Origin: Geodermatophilus obscurus
GTDB lineage: Bacteria > Actinomycetota > Actinomycetes > Mycobacteriales > Geodermatophilaceae
Length of the DNA: 64,000 bases
Assembly (NCBI RefSeq): GCF_900143215.1
Contig: NZ_FRDM01000005.1
Coordinates: 186,001-250,000 of the forward strand
Reading direction: 5' to 3'
Shown here: positions 17,201 to 24,683 of the stretch, piece by piece
Layout of the letters: the number at the start of each line of letters is the position of its first letter
Numbering within the stretch: the first letter of the stretch is position 1
Notes under the pieces: model-generated
Seen by the model: the letters and a program-made list of their open reading frames with translations, nothing else
What the model was told of the DNA's origin: nothing
Databases searched by the model: none
Translations under genes and position numbers: made by a program

Positions 17201-18076
17201 ACCCGCGGCCGCCGGCAGGTCACCCGCCGCGACCTGCTGCTGCAGATCGGTGAGCTGGACCGGTGGAGCCGCAGCGGCGGGAAGGCCGCCACGACCGGGC
17301 AGCTCAGCCTCGACCTCATGGGTCTGGAGCTGCCCGGCGAGGAGGCGGAGGAGCCGGGGCTCGGCTGGGCCGAGGGCAGCGGGCTGCCGGAGTTCACCGA
17401 CGCCGAGCTGGTGCGCGCCGAGCTGGAGGTGCTGGGCCTGGACGCCAGCCGGCACGTCGTCGACTTCTACCGGCCGTTCCTCGCCGCGATCGGCGCGGTG
17501 CCGGCCGGCGAGCTGCTCGGCAGCCGCAGCGGAGCCGAGGTGCTGGTCGCCGGGGTCAAGGTGGCCACCCAGACGCCGCCGATCCGCTCCGGCCGCCGGG
17601 TGGTCTTCGTGACCCTCGACGACGGCACCGGCTGCACCGACTCGACCTTCTTCGAGGACGCCCAGGGTCCCTACGCCTCGACGGTCTTCCACTCGTGGCT
17701 GCTGGTGGTCCGCGGGGTGCTGCGGCGCACCGGCCCCCGCGGGGTCTCCCTGCGGGCCACCGGCGCGTGGGAGCTGCCGGCGCTGTACGAGGCCTGGGAG
17801 ACCGACGGGCTGGAGGCGGTGGCCGAGCAGATGGCCGCTCCCGGCGGCTACACCGAGGAGGCGATCGCCGGTGCAGCGGCCTCGCGTGGCTCGCGGCCGG
17901 TGGTGGTCAAGCCGGTGCTGGTGCACCCCACGGGCTTCCGGATGTCGCCCTACGCCGACATCAAGCCGGCGGGGGAGGACGCCATGGCCGTGGCGCGTCG
18001 CGACGCCACCCGCCGGGGGACGTCGTCGGCGCCGCGCAAGCTCTGGCACTCCAGCCCGGGCAGTTCCGGCCCCTGA
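14291..18076 (+). CDS. dnaE2: Error-prone DNA polymerase III alpha subunit (DnaE2/ImuC type)
   Basis: A 1261-residue C-family polymerase. The N-terminal PHP domain starts FVHLHVASGYSM, where the usual third metal histidine of HLHxHT is replaced, so PHP activity is probably lost. The catalytic aspartates are in LPDVDID at residues 451-457; MSQFDKDDVEELGLLKLDLLG and RPGPVKSDMVTPF follow. An OB domain is near residues 1065-1140. A Pro/Arg-rich insertion occupies about residues 85-125. Residues 539-548 are encoded by unusually AT-rich codons. With the LexA box and DUF6504/SAV_6107 partners it should perform damage-induced translesion synthesis. The main replicase dnaE1 begins at 63483. Confidence 0.85.
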   Translation: MRADPFVHLHVASGYSMQYGANHPADLVERAAEHGMRALALTDRDGLYGAVKFALACRAADVRPLFGVDLAVTPSVDTTVPPALAPVVGGAHSVQRTRSRRPAAPDGEPGRAGRRSPARGGAGVDPRLPRVTFLARDGAGWRSLCRLTSATHLRGTRGDPVSSLALAAEHAPGLVALLGPDSPVGRALAAGRADVASDRLAAWRAVFGPGSLVLEVVHHRGRGDRSRAQALLRFAAAEGVPAVLTNAVRYVDALDAPTADVLDAARRLVPLDTRHVDRRTAEGYLKSGKEMAEVAEDLAGPDRDAALQLLERTARLAEQCAVDVRADLGVGTVRYPELDVVTTPAEQGMGPSAVLRARCEAGLGRRGMARTAEVARRLDDELAVIDVLGYPSYFLTVADVVDLIKSLRVRAAARGSGAGSLVTYLLGISDVDPIRYGLLMERFLSPLRHQLPDVDIDVESARRMEVYDAVIDRFGAHRVSCISMMDTYRVRHAIRDVGAALGLPPAEVDAVAKAFPHIRANQVHAALKDLPELRASRLGSKRTGGSGDLDLLFDLVARLDGLPRHIALHPCGVLLSDATLLDRTPVENSYLGYPMSQFDKDDVEELGLLKLDLLGIRMQSAIAHALDEVARVDGETVDIDVVPRDDPTTFELIRSTRTLGMFQIESPGQRELVGKFGPETFEDIVIDISLFRPGPVKSDMVTPFLLARNGWREPVYPHPDLAPYLEQTAGVVVFHEQVLQIVARMTGCDLAQADEARRALGDRELHPEVRAWFVPEAVQRYPVEVVEQVWEVLVAFGSFGFCKAHAAAFALPTYQSAWLKTHHPAAFLAGVLTHDPGMYPKRLILDDARNFGVRVLGLDVNASAGTYRVERLGADPDAGPEVETGWMRPSWMPAAMPDPSRYGIRLSLADVKGISAEEVERVVAGQPYRSLTDFWHRASVSRPVVERLVLAGGFDSLYGFGVRDREAGRPTRGRRQVTRRDLLLQIGELDRWSRSGGKAATTGQLSLDLMGLELPGEEAEEPGLGWAEGSGLPEFTDAELVRAELEVLGLDASRHVVDFYRPFLAAIGAVPAGELLGSRSGAEVLVAGVKVATQTPPIRSGRRVVFVTLDDGTGCTDSTFFEDAQGPYASTVFHSWLLVVRGVLRRTGPRGVSLRATGAWELPALYEAWETDGLEAVAEQMAAPGGYTEEAIAGAAASRGSRPVVVKPVLVHPTGFRMSPYADIKPAGEDAMAVARRDATRRGTSSAPRKLWHSSPGSSGP

Positions 18077-18081
18077 GAAAG

Positions 18082-18128
18082 GGCCCCGCTGCCCCCCCAC
18101 GCTCGGCGCGGGCCCCTGCAGCGGGGCC
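18082..18128 (+). terminator. Family A hairpin after dnaE2
   Basis: GGCCCCGCTGC (18082-18092) pairs perfectly with GCAGCGGGGCC (18118-18128). The loop is a shortened version of the family A core. It begins 5 nt after the dnaE2 stop, so it is the likely terminator of the SOS operon. Confidence 0.7.
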
Positions 18129-18242
18129 AACACCGCGGTCGCAGCCCGACCCGCGCGGCGGCGACCGATGACCTGCGGGCCGGACGGCGGTCTACTCCTC
18201 GACATCCGCACCGGCGGCCCCGCCCCTGAGAGGACACCCCCG

Positions 18243-18722
18243 ATGCCCAAGCAGATCCCGTGCCTGTGGTTCGACGGCGCGGCCGAGGAGGCCGCCGCCC
18301 ACTACACCTCCATCTTCCCGAACTCCGCGATCGGCGGGGTCACCCGCTACGGGCCCGACATGCCGATGCCCGAGGGCACCGCGATGACCGTCTCGTTCAC
18401 CCTCGACGGCCAGGAGTACGTCGGCCTCAACGGCGGACCGCAGTTCCCGTTCACCGAGGCCGTCTCCTTCCAGATCATGTGCGTCGACCAGGAGGAGGTC
18501 GACCACTACTGGAACCGGCTGACCGACGGTGGCGAGGAGAGCATGTGCGGCTGGCTCAAGGACCGCTTCGGCGTCTCCTGGCAGGTCGTGCCCACCGAGC
18601 TGACGACCCTGCTCAGCGACCCCGACCCCGGCCGCGCCCGCCGCGCGACCGAGGCGATGCTGCAGATGCGCCGCATCGACATCGAGGAGATCAAGCGGGC
18701 GGCCGACGGGGTCTCGGCCTGA
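18243..18722 (+). CDS. VOC-family (PhnB-like) protein
   Basis: A 159-residue single VOC domain protein of the PhnB/3-demethylubiquinone methyltransferase-like group: IPCLWFDGAAEEAAAHYTSI, FTLDGQEYVGLNGGPQFPFT and SWQVVPTELTTLL are typical. The name is historical and methyltransferase activity is not implied. The start is ATG 18243 with GAGAGG upstream. It is a single-gene unit, ended by a short perfect hairpin at 18724-18739. Confidence 0.85.
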   Translation: MPKQIPCLWFDGAAEEAAAHYTSIFPNSAIGGVTRYGPDMPMPEGTAMTVSFTLDGQEYVGLNGGPQFPFTEAVSFQIMCVDQEEVDHYWNRLTDGGEESMCGWLKDRFGVSWQVVPTELTTLLSDPDPGRARRATEAMLQMRRIDIEEIKRAADGVSA

Positions 18723-18723
18723 G

Positions 18724-18739
18724 GGAGGACCCGTCCTCC
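18724..18739 (+). terminator. Short perfect hairpin (family A-like)
   Basis: GGAGGAC and GTCCTCC flank a two-base gap immediately after the VOC gene stop. Family A-like sequence (a GGCTCGGGGCGGGGCC stretch) follows for about 30 bp. It is probably a terminator remnant. Confidence 0.45.
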
Positions 18740-18838
18740 CCATCCTTCGCCGGCTCGGGGCGGGGCCGCGCGGCGCCTGGGCACCACCGCTGCCCGATGC
18801 ACTCCGTGAGCGGACCGGTGCGCGGCACCGGCCGCCAC

Positions 18839-18844
18839 TAGGCT
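18839..18844 (+). promoter_or_regulatory. Putative -10 TAGGCT (leaderless methyltransferase)
   Basis: TAGGCT ends 7 nt before the GTG at 18852, and no ribosome-binding site is visible, consistent with a leaderless transcript. Confidence 0.45.
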
Positions 18845-18851
18845 CCGACAG

Positions 18852-19610
18852 GTGCCGCCGTCTGCCCCCACCTCGTCCGCCGCGGACCAGCTGCCCACCC
18901 GCGCGGTCGCCGTCTGGGCCGCGCTCGACCCGCTGGTCGCGGCCGGCCGGCCGCTGCAGATCCTCGACGTCGGCGGTGGTAGCGGCAACTTCGCCGTCCC
19001 GCTGGCCCGGCTCGGCCACGACGTCACCGTGGTCGACCCCAGCGCCGACGCGCTCGCCACGCTGAACCGGCGGGCCGAGAACGCCGGCGTCGCGGCGCGC
19101 GTGCACGGCGTGCAGGGCGACGGCGACCAGCTGCACCAGGTCGTGCCCGCGGGCAGGCCCGGCGGGGGCAGCTACGACCTCGCCCTCTGCCACTCGGTGC
19201 TCGAGGTCGTCGACGACCCCGCCACCACGCTGCGCGAGCTCGGCCGGGCCCTGCGCCCCGGCGGCACCGCCAGCGTGGCCTCGGCGAACCGGGCCGGCGC
19301 GGTGCTGGCGCGGGCGGTCGCGGGCCACCCGGTCGAGGCCCTCGCCCTGCTGGAGGACCGTGATCCCGCGCCGCGCCGTGCCCGCCGTCCGGCCCGCCGC
19401 CGGTTCGGCCCCGACGAGCTGATCGCCCTGGTCGAGGTCGCCGGGCTGCGACCGGGTACCTGGCGCGGCGTCTCCGTCGTCAGCGACCTGCTCGACGTCA
19501 CCTCCGGCGCCGACCCCGAGGCGGTCCGCCGCCTGGAGCTGGCGCTGGCCGGCAGTTCGCCCTACCGCGACGTCGCCGCCGGCCTGCACCTGCTCGCCAC
19601 CCGCCCGTGA
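18852..19610 (+). CDS. SAM-dependent methyltransferase
   Basis: A 252-residue class I methyltransferase. Motif I is ILDVGGGSGNFAVPLA, then VTVVDPSADALATL (SAM ribose contact), GVQGDGDQL and ALCHSVLEVVDDP (motif post-II). The substrate is unknown. It is apparently leaderless. Its TGA overlaps the GTG of the alkaline phosphatase-family gene, so both are one transcription unit. Confidence 0.85.
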   Translation: MPPSAPTSSAADQLPTRAVAVWAALDPLVAAGRPLQILDVGGGSGNFAVPLARLGHDVTVVDPSADALATLNRRAENAGVAARVHGVQGDGDQLHQVVPAGRPGGGSYDLALCHSVLEVVDDPATTLRELGRALRPGGTASVASANRAGAVLARAVAGHPVEALALLEDRDPAPRRARRPARRRFGPDELIALVEVAGLRPGTWRGVSVVSDLLDVTSGADPEAVRRLELALAGSSPYRDVAAGLHLLATRP

Positions 19611-20812
19611 CGGCCCTGCCCGCTCGGCCCCGGGACGGGGTCCTCCCACTCCCCGGGGACCTGGGCCGCCCCCGCTACGGCACGGCCAGCCTCGCCGACG
19701 TCCTCCCCGGCGTCGCCACCGCGCTCGGCGTCCCCGTGGAGCGCGGGGACCTGCCGCCCGACCCGCTCGGCCTCACCGCCGCGCTGGCCGGCGCCCGCCG
19801 GGTCGCCGTCCTGCTCGTCGACGGGCTCGGCGCCGACCTGGTCCGCGCGCACGCGGACGTCGCCCCGACCCTCGCCGGGCTCGCCACCCCCGCCGGGGAC
19901 CTCTCCGCCCCCTGCCCGAGCACCACCCCGGTCAGCCTCACCACCCTGGGCACCGGCCTGCCACCGGGCAGCCACGGTGTGCTCGGCTTCGTCACCGCAG
20001 TCCCGGGGGAAGACCGCACGCTCAACCACGTCCAGTGGGGCGACGACCCCGACCCGGCCGTGTGGATGTCGCGGCGCAGCGTCTTCGAACAGGCCGCCGA
20101 CGCCGGGGTCGAGGTCAGCGCCGTGGCGCCCTACGCGTTCCGCGGGTCGGGGCTGTCCAACGTCGCCTACCGCGGCGCGCGCTACACGGGCACCGTCGGC
20201 GCCGGTGACCTGGCCGCCGTCCTGCTGGAGTCGCTGGCCGCCGCACCGCGCACCCTCGTCTACGGCTACACCGCCGAGCTCGACCTCACCGGCCACGTGC
20301 GCGGGGTCGACTCGGCCAGCTGGCGCGCCCAGCTGGCCCTGGTCGACCGGCTCGTCGAGCAGATCGTCGACGGCCTGCCGGACGACGCCGCGCTGCTCGT
20401 CACCGCCGACCACGGCATGCTCGACGTCCCGGCCGGCACCAGGCTCGACCTGGACGCCACCCCGGAGCTCACCGAGGACGTCCGGTTGCTGGCGGGGGAG
20501 CCGCGGGCCCGCTACCTGCACGCCGTGCCCGGAGCCGAGGCCGACCTGCTGGCGCGGTGGCGCGAGGTCCTCGGCGAGCGGGCCTGGGTCGCCGGCCGCG
20601 ACGAGGCGATCGCCAGCGGCGTCTTCGGTCCGGTGGACGACGACCTCGCGGGGCGCATCGGCGACGTCGTGGCGCTGGCCCGCGGCACCTGGGCGCTGAT
20701 CGCGACCGAGCAGGAGCCCGGCCCGAGCCGGTTGGTCGGCTACCACGGCTCACTCACCGCGACCGAGCTGGCCATCCCGCTGCTCGCCGCGCGGGGCCGC
20801 GCCCTGGCCTGA
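19607..20812 (+). CDS. Alkaline phosphatase superfamily phosphodiesterase
   Basis: A 401-residue nucleotide pyrophosphatase/phosphodiesterase-type protein. VAVLLVDGLGADL holds the first metal Asp, CPSTTPVSLTTLGTGL the catalytic Thr/Ser, TAELDLTGHVRGVDS and VTADHGMLDVP the remaining Asp/His ligands. There is no clear signal peptide, so it is probably cytoplasmic. The natural substrate is unknown. It is translationally coupled to the upstream methyltransferase (GTGA). Confidence 0.82.
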   Translation: MTALPARPRDGVLPLPGDLGRPRYGTASLADVLPGVATALGVPVERGDLPPDPLGLTAALAGARRVAVLLVDGLGADLVRAHADVAPTLAGLATPAGDLSAPCPSTTPVSLTTLGTGLPPGSHGVLGFVTAVPGEDRTLNHVQWGDDPDPAVWMSRRSVFEQAADAGVEVSAVAPYAFRGSGLSNVAYRGARYTGTVGAGDLAAVLLESLAAAPRTLVYGYTAELDLTGHVRGVDSASWRAQLALVDRLVEQIVDGLPDDAALLVTADHGMLDVPAGTRLDLDATPELTEDVRLLAGEPRARYLHAVPGAEADLLARWREVLGERAWVAGRDEAIASGVFGPVDDDLAGRIGDVVALARGTWALIATEQEPGPSRLVGYHGSLTATELAIPLLAARGRALA

Positions 20813-20911
20813 CCGCAGGGACGCCGCCGGTCGTTGACCTCTCGGGCGGCGGGGACGACAGTGCCCCGCGATCGGCGCCCGACGTGCCGATCCCGGCAGG
20901 GCGGAGCCCCC

Positions 20912-22171
20912 ATGACGCTCGGACGAGCACGATCCGTCCCCACGGCCCTCGCGGCGGCGGTCCTGACGACCGTCCTGCTCGCCCCCGGTACCGCAGCAGC
21001 GGCTCCGGCCGCTCCGCCGCTGACCGCACCGGCGGGAGCGGAGATCGGCGCCGATCCGGCCCTGGTGGCGGACCTGCGGGGGGACCTCGAGGAGTACCTC
21101 CGGGCGCGCGGGGAGGCCGAGCACGTCTCGGCCGCCGGTTTGAGCGTCAGCCTCCCGGACCAGCTGGAGACGATCGACGTCAGCGCCGGGACCACCGAGT
21201 TCGGCGGGTCGGTGGCGGTGCAGCCGGACGCCCTCTGGCAGGTCGGCAGCAACACCAAGGCGTTCACCTCGGTGCTCCTGCTGCAGCTGGAGGCGGAGCG
21301 CCGCCTCTCGATCGACGACCCCGTCAGCCGGTGGCTGCCGCAGTACCCGCAGTGGCACGACGTCCCCATCCGGCGGCTGCTGGACATGACCAGCGGCATC
21401 CCCACCTACGACGACCAGCCGGCCTTCCTCACCGACCAGGCCGCCGACCCGCTCCGTGAGTTCACCGCGGAGGAGCTGGTCGACTACGCGGTCGAGGCCC
21501 CGGCCACCTCCGGGTACAGCTACTCGAACACGAACTACGTCCTGGCCGAGATGATCGTCGAGCGGGTGACCGGGACCGGTTACGCCAACCAGCTCTCCGC
21601 CCGGCTCCTCGTACCGCTGGGACTCCGGGACACGTACTACCGCTCGCACCTCTACCCCCCGGGGATCGCCGACCGCATGCCGGCCGGCTACTACACCCGG
21701 ACCGACGAGCCCGAGCTGTCCCCGCTGGAGGGACAGGACGTCAGCCGCACCTCGCTGTCCTGGGCGCGCGGCGCAGGCGCCATCCTGAGCACGACGGCCG
21801 ACCTGACCCGGTGGGAGCGCGCCCTGTACGACGGGTGGCTGCTGCCGCCGCAGCAGCAGGCCGAGCTGCTGAGCCTGGTCTCGACGGCGACGGGGGAGCC
21901 CATCGAGGCGACCGCTCCCGACGACCCCAGGGGCTTCGGCCTGGGGGTCGCCCAGATGACCGACGCCCTGGGCACCTTCTGGTTCTACGAGGGCGAGACC
22001 CTCGGCTTCCGCCTCCTGCACGCGTACTTCCCGGAGTCCGGGCTGATCATCGCCATGGCCCTGAACAGCAGACCCGACGAGGACCAGCTCGGGGCCCTGG
22101 CGACGCGGGTGTACGAGACGCTGGTCGCGCGTGGGGCCCTCGGGCCCGCCCCGGGCGGCGCCGGGGCCTGA
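20912..22171 (+). CDS. Secreted serine hydrolase of the beta-lactamase/DD-peptidase family
   Basis: A 419-residue exported protein with a signal peptide over residues 1-30 (ALAAAVLTTVLLAPGTAAAA). The class C/AmpH motifs are present: SxxK as SNTK in QVGSNTKAFTS, and YxN as YSN in SGYSYSNTNYV. The third motif (usually HxG) is not obvious; EGETLGF occupies its place. It may be a D-Ala-D-Ala peptidase, esterase or beta-lactamase; resistance should not be assumed. The ATG at 20912 is chosen because it gives a clean signal peptide and has GGCGGAG upstream. Confidence 0.82.
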   Translation: MTLGRARSVPTALAAAVLTTVLLAPGTAAAAPAAPPLTAPAGAEIGADPALVADLRGDLEEYLRARGEAEHVSAAGLSVSLPDQLETIDVSAGTTEFGGSVAVQPDALWQVGSNTKAFTSVLLLQLEAERRLSIDDPVSRWLPQYPQWHDVPIRRLLDMTSGIPTYDDQPAFLTDQAADPLREFTAEELVDYAVEAPATSGYSYSNTNYVLAEMIVERVTGTGYANQLSARLLVPLGLRDTYYRSHLYPPGIADRMPAGYYTRTDEPELSPLEGQDVSRTSLSWARGAGAILSTTADLTRWERALYDGWLLPPQQQAELLSLVSTATGEPIEATAPDDPRGFGLGVAQMTDALGTFWFYEGETLGFRLLHAYFPESGLIIAMALNSRPDEDQLGALATRVYETLVARGALGPAPGGAGA

Positions 22172-22180
22172 CTCCCGGGG

Positions 22181-23122
22181 TCAGACGCCGGAGAGCAGCC
22201 GTACGTGCCAGGTGCGGCCGTGCGCGGGGTGCACCGCCCGGCAGGTCAGCGGCGCCGACTCCTGCGACGGGCGGCTCTCGACCTCGGTGACCACGTCACC
22301 GTCCGGCCCGGCCAGGGTGACCACCCACCGCTCGATCTCGGCTCCGGCCGGGGTCAGCCGGCGCACGTCGCGCGGCAGCAGGTCGTCGACACCGAGCAGC
22401 GAGAGCTCCGCGCGGGCGGTGTGCTGGGCCGCCTGCGCCGGCGCGGGCACCCCCGACCGGCCGCGCAGCCAGGGCAGCGCGACCCGGCCGGCGGCGTGCG
22501 CGGCGACCAGTTCGGCGCCGTCGTCGGGCACCTGCCCGTAGTAGAAGCCGTGCGGCAGCACGAGCACGTTGCTGGCGAACCGGCAGCCGCCCAGGTGGCT
22601 GCACTCCCAGGCGTCGTCGGTGGGCATCGTCCGGGCCAGCGGCCGGCCGCGCAGCGCGCAGCACGCGTCGTGCCCGCCGTGCGCGCACACCAGGTAGAGC
22701 GGGTCGTCGGTGCGCGTCCCCACCGACCCGTCCCACGGGACGTCGACCAGTTCGGCGTCGGTGTCGCGCACCGACCACCACACGCCCAGCGCGCCGGGCC
22801 GGCCGTCGACGTAGGCCCAGCGCCGCTGCGAGTCGGCCAGCCGGTCGCCGGGGCGGCGGACCAGCAGCACCCGCACGCCCTCGACCCGTGCCCGGTGGGT
22901 GAGTCGTGGTGCGACGGCCTGGTCGAAGCGGGACTGCGTCAGGGCGTCCTTGCCCCACGGACCGGGCTGCTCCACCAGCAGCCAGCGCTGCGCCGGCGAC
23001 GCGGTGGCCACGCAGGAGTCGCCACGGACCAGCGCCTGCACCGAGCAGCGGTCCGGATCGAGCCGTCCTGCAGGCAGTCCCGGCGCTGCCGCGACCTGGC
23101 AGAAGTCGGCCGGAGCGCTCAC
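22181..23122 (-). CDS. Sucrase/ferredoxin-like (thioredoxin-fold) protein
   Basis: A 313-residue sucrase/ferredoxin-like family protein. Its C-terminal thioredoxin-like ferredoxin part shows CAHGGHDACCALRGRPL and ECSHLGGCRFASNVLVLP, giving the cysteines for a [2Fe-2S] cluster. The biological role is unknown. The GTG start at 23122 overlaps the stop of the last of three tandem family B minicistrons, which also supply the GAGGAGG ribosome-binding site. The next gene upstream on this strand is the JmjC-cupin oxygenase, another iron protein. Confidence 0.78.
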   Translation of the reverse strand: MSAPADFCQVAAAPGLPAGRLDPDRCSVQALVRGDSCVATASPAQRWLLVEQPGPWGKDALTQSRFDQAVAPRLTHRARVEGVRVLLVRRPGDRLADSQRRWAYVDGRPGALGVWWSVRDTDAELVDVPWDGSVGTRTDDPLYLVCAHGGHDACCALRGRPLARTMPTDDAWECSHLGGCRFASNVLVLPHGFYYGQVPDDGAELVAAHAAGRVALPWLRGRSGVPAPAQAAQHTARAELSLLGVDDLLPRDVRRLTPAGAEIERWVVTLAGPDGDVVTEVESRPSQESAPLTCRAVHPAHGRTWHVRLLSGV

Positions 23123-23199
23123 GTCCCCTCCTCGCCGGCGCTCGGACGGCCCGGAACCGGCCGTGCTGTACCCACGGGTGACCTCGCGAGCTCGGTCAC
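23119..23199 (-). repeat. Family B minicistron, tandem copy 3 (nearest the gene)
   Basis: A 26-codon frame, GTG to TGA, starting VTELARSPVG and ending PSAGEEGT. The TGA overlaps the GTG of the sucrase/ferredoxin gene. The tandem period is 77 bp, which is exactly 27 codons minus the 4-nt overlap. Confidence 0.75.
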
Positions 23200-23276
23200 G
23201 TCCCCTCCTCGCCGGCGCTCGGACGGGCCGGAACCGGCCGTGCTGTGCCCATGGAGAACCTCGCGAGCGCGGTCAC
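23196..23276 (-). repeat. Family B minicistron, tandem copy 2
   Basis: A 26-codon frame starting VTALARFSMG and ending PSAGEEGT. It overlaps copies 1 and 3 by GTGA. Its palindromic 5' end has two substitutions relative to the other copies. Confidence 0.75.
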
Positions 23277-23353
23277 GTCCCCTCCTCGCTGGCGCTCGGA
23301 CGGGCCGTGACCGGCGGTGCTGTGCCCATGGGTGACCTCGCGAGCTCGGTCAC
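23273..23353 (-). repeat. Family B minicistron, tandem copy 1
   Basis: A 26-codon frame starting VTELARSPMG and ending PSASEEGT. The GTG lies 19 nt after the oxygenase stop. This copy is the closest of the three to the single unit at 9615-9695. Confidence 0.75.
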
Positions 23354-23372
23354 CTGACGGGGTCCGGCCGGC

Positions 23373-24683
23373 TCACGTTCCGTTCCCGGGCGCGCGCTCA
23401 CGCCCCCCATGGTCCTCCGCGGTCGCACCGGGCACGGTGGCGATCGACTCGGTCACCAGCCGCCGGGCCAGGGTGAGCTGGTCGGGGGCGTCGAGCCCGG
23501 GCAGGTCGGCGACCTTGAGCTCGCCGGCGGCCAGCAACCCGGCCACCGCCGGCCGGGTCTCCGCGGGCAGCTCCAGGGACCGCCGTCCCGCGACCAGGGT
23601 GACCCGCCCGTCGGCGGCCTCGCGCAGCCGGCAGCGCAGCCGGCGGCGCAACCGGAGCACGGTGTCGGGGGAGAGGGCGGCCGCCGCGGTCGCCTGGGCC
23701 AGCGGGGCCACCGGTTCCGGGCGGACCTGCGACCAGGTGCGGGCTCGCAGCCGGTCGGCGACCTCGGCGGGGTCGACGCGGTCCAGCCAGCCCTTGAGCG
23801 CGGTCACGACCGTCGCGACGTCGTCGGCGACCGCGGCCGGGTCGGCGAGGTCGACGCCCAGCGGCAGCGAGCGGCGCAGCTCCGGGTCCTCGGTGGCGAG
23901 CACGCGGACCAGGTCCAGGGCGGACTCCGCGGCCGCCCACCGGGTGACCGGGTGGATGCCGACGGTCAGGTGTGCGCTGATCGCGCCGAGCGCGGTCGCC
24001 GAGTGCAGGTAGCCGCGTGGCAGGTAGAGAGCGTCGCCGGGGCGCAGCACCGCGTCGATCACCGGCTCGCGCTCGGCGGCGGCGGCCACCGCGGCGGCCC
24101 GGTCGTTCCACGGCTGGGTGCGCAGCGGGTCGGTCAGCACCGGCTCGTGGATGCGCCAGTGCTTCTCGCCGGCCACCTGCAGGACGAAGACGTCGTGGAC
24201 GTCGTAGTGCGGGGAGAAGCCGCGCGAGGACGGCGGGGTGATGTAGGCGTTGACCTGCGTCGGGTGGCCGAGGTCGGCGGCCAGCTGGTCGGCGAACTCG
24301 ATCAGCGGCGGCCACAGCCGGTGCAGCCCCTGCAGGACGACGGTGCTGCCGTCGGCGAACAGCCGCAGCACCGCGTCGGAGGAGACCTGGTCGGCGACCT
24401 CCGCGCCGGCGCCGCCGGACGTGGTGAAGCGCTTGGGGTCGACGACCGCGCCGTCCTTGGCGATCCGCAGGAACGGGGTGCGCAGTCCGCGGCGGGACAG
24501 CAGTTCGTCGACCGCGGCGAGGTCGAGCAGGTCGGCGAAGGAGCTGCCCGTCTCCTCGGCGCGCGTCAGCAGCGGCCGGCGGGCCCAGTACTCCTCGGCG
24601 AAGACCCGCGGGTCCAGAGCGGTGCACCGACCCAGGGCCGGCCGGGGATCCGGCCGGCCCTGGGCGGCGTGGTCCTCGGTCAG
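23373..24683 (-). CDS. JmjC-type cupin oxygenase (RoxA/NO66-like, cupin_4)
   Basis: A 436-residue Fe(II)/2-oxoglutarate oxygenase of the cupin_4/JmjC class; relatives hydroxylate ribosomal proteins. With the start used here the iron triad is H159-x-D161 (FSPHYDVHD) and H227 (LPRGYLHSATAL); EEYWARRPLL and VNAYITPPSSRGF are family marks. No ATG or GTG is found near the N-terminus. The frame begins best at CTG 24683, which overlaps the TGA of the (DGGA)n peptide gene in the same xTGA arrangement used across the window. A frameshifted fusion to the peptide is possible but less likely. The neighbouring peptide is a candidate substrate. Confidence 0.78.
   Translation of the reverse strand: MTEDHAAQGRPDPRPALGRCTALDPRVFAEEYWARRPLLTRAEETGSSFADLLDLAAVDELLSRRGLRTPFLRIAKDGAVVDPKRFTTSGGAGAEVADQVSSDAVLRLFADGSTVVLQGLHRLWPPLIEFADQLAADLGHPTQVNAYITPPSSRGFSPHYDVHDVFVLQVAGEKHWRIHEPVLTDPLRTQPWNDRAAAVAAAAEREPVIDAVLRPGDALYLPRGYLHSATALGAISAHLTVGIHPVTRWAAAESALDLVRVLATEDPELRRSLPLGVDLADPAAVADDVATVVTALKGWLDRVDPAEVADRLRARTWSQVRPEPVAPLAQATAAAALSPDTVLRLRRRLRCRLREAADGRVTLVAGRRSLELPAETRPAVAGLLAAGELKVADLPGLDAPDQLTLARRLVTESIATVPGATAEDHGGRERAPGNGT

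Noticed and set aside
13940-18250. Very long open frame on the minus strand opposite dnaE2
   Set aside because: It is the antisense of a well-supported polymerase gene; high GC removes stop codons, and the translation is low-complexity with no domain.
20912-22171. Calling the secreted serine hydrolase an antibiotic-resistance beta-lactamase
   Set aside because: SxxK and YxN motifs are shared with peptidases and esterases, and the third lactamase motif is not clear.
23119-23353. Tandem repeats considered as a CRISPR array
   Set aside because: Units are directly abutting 77-bp coding-like copies without unique spacers, and no cas genes are nearby.
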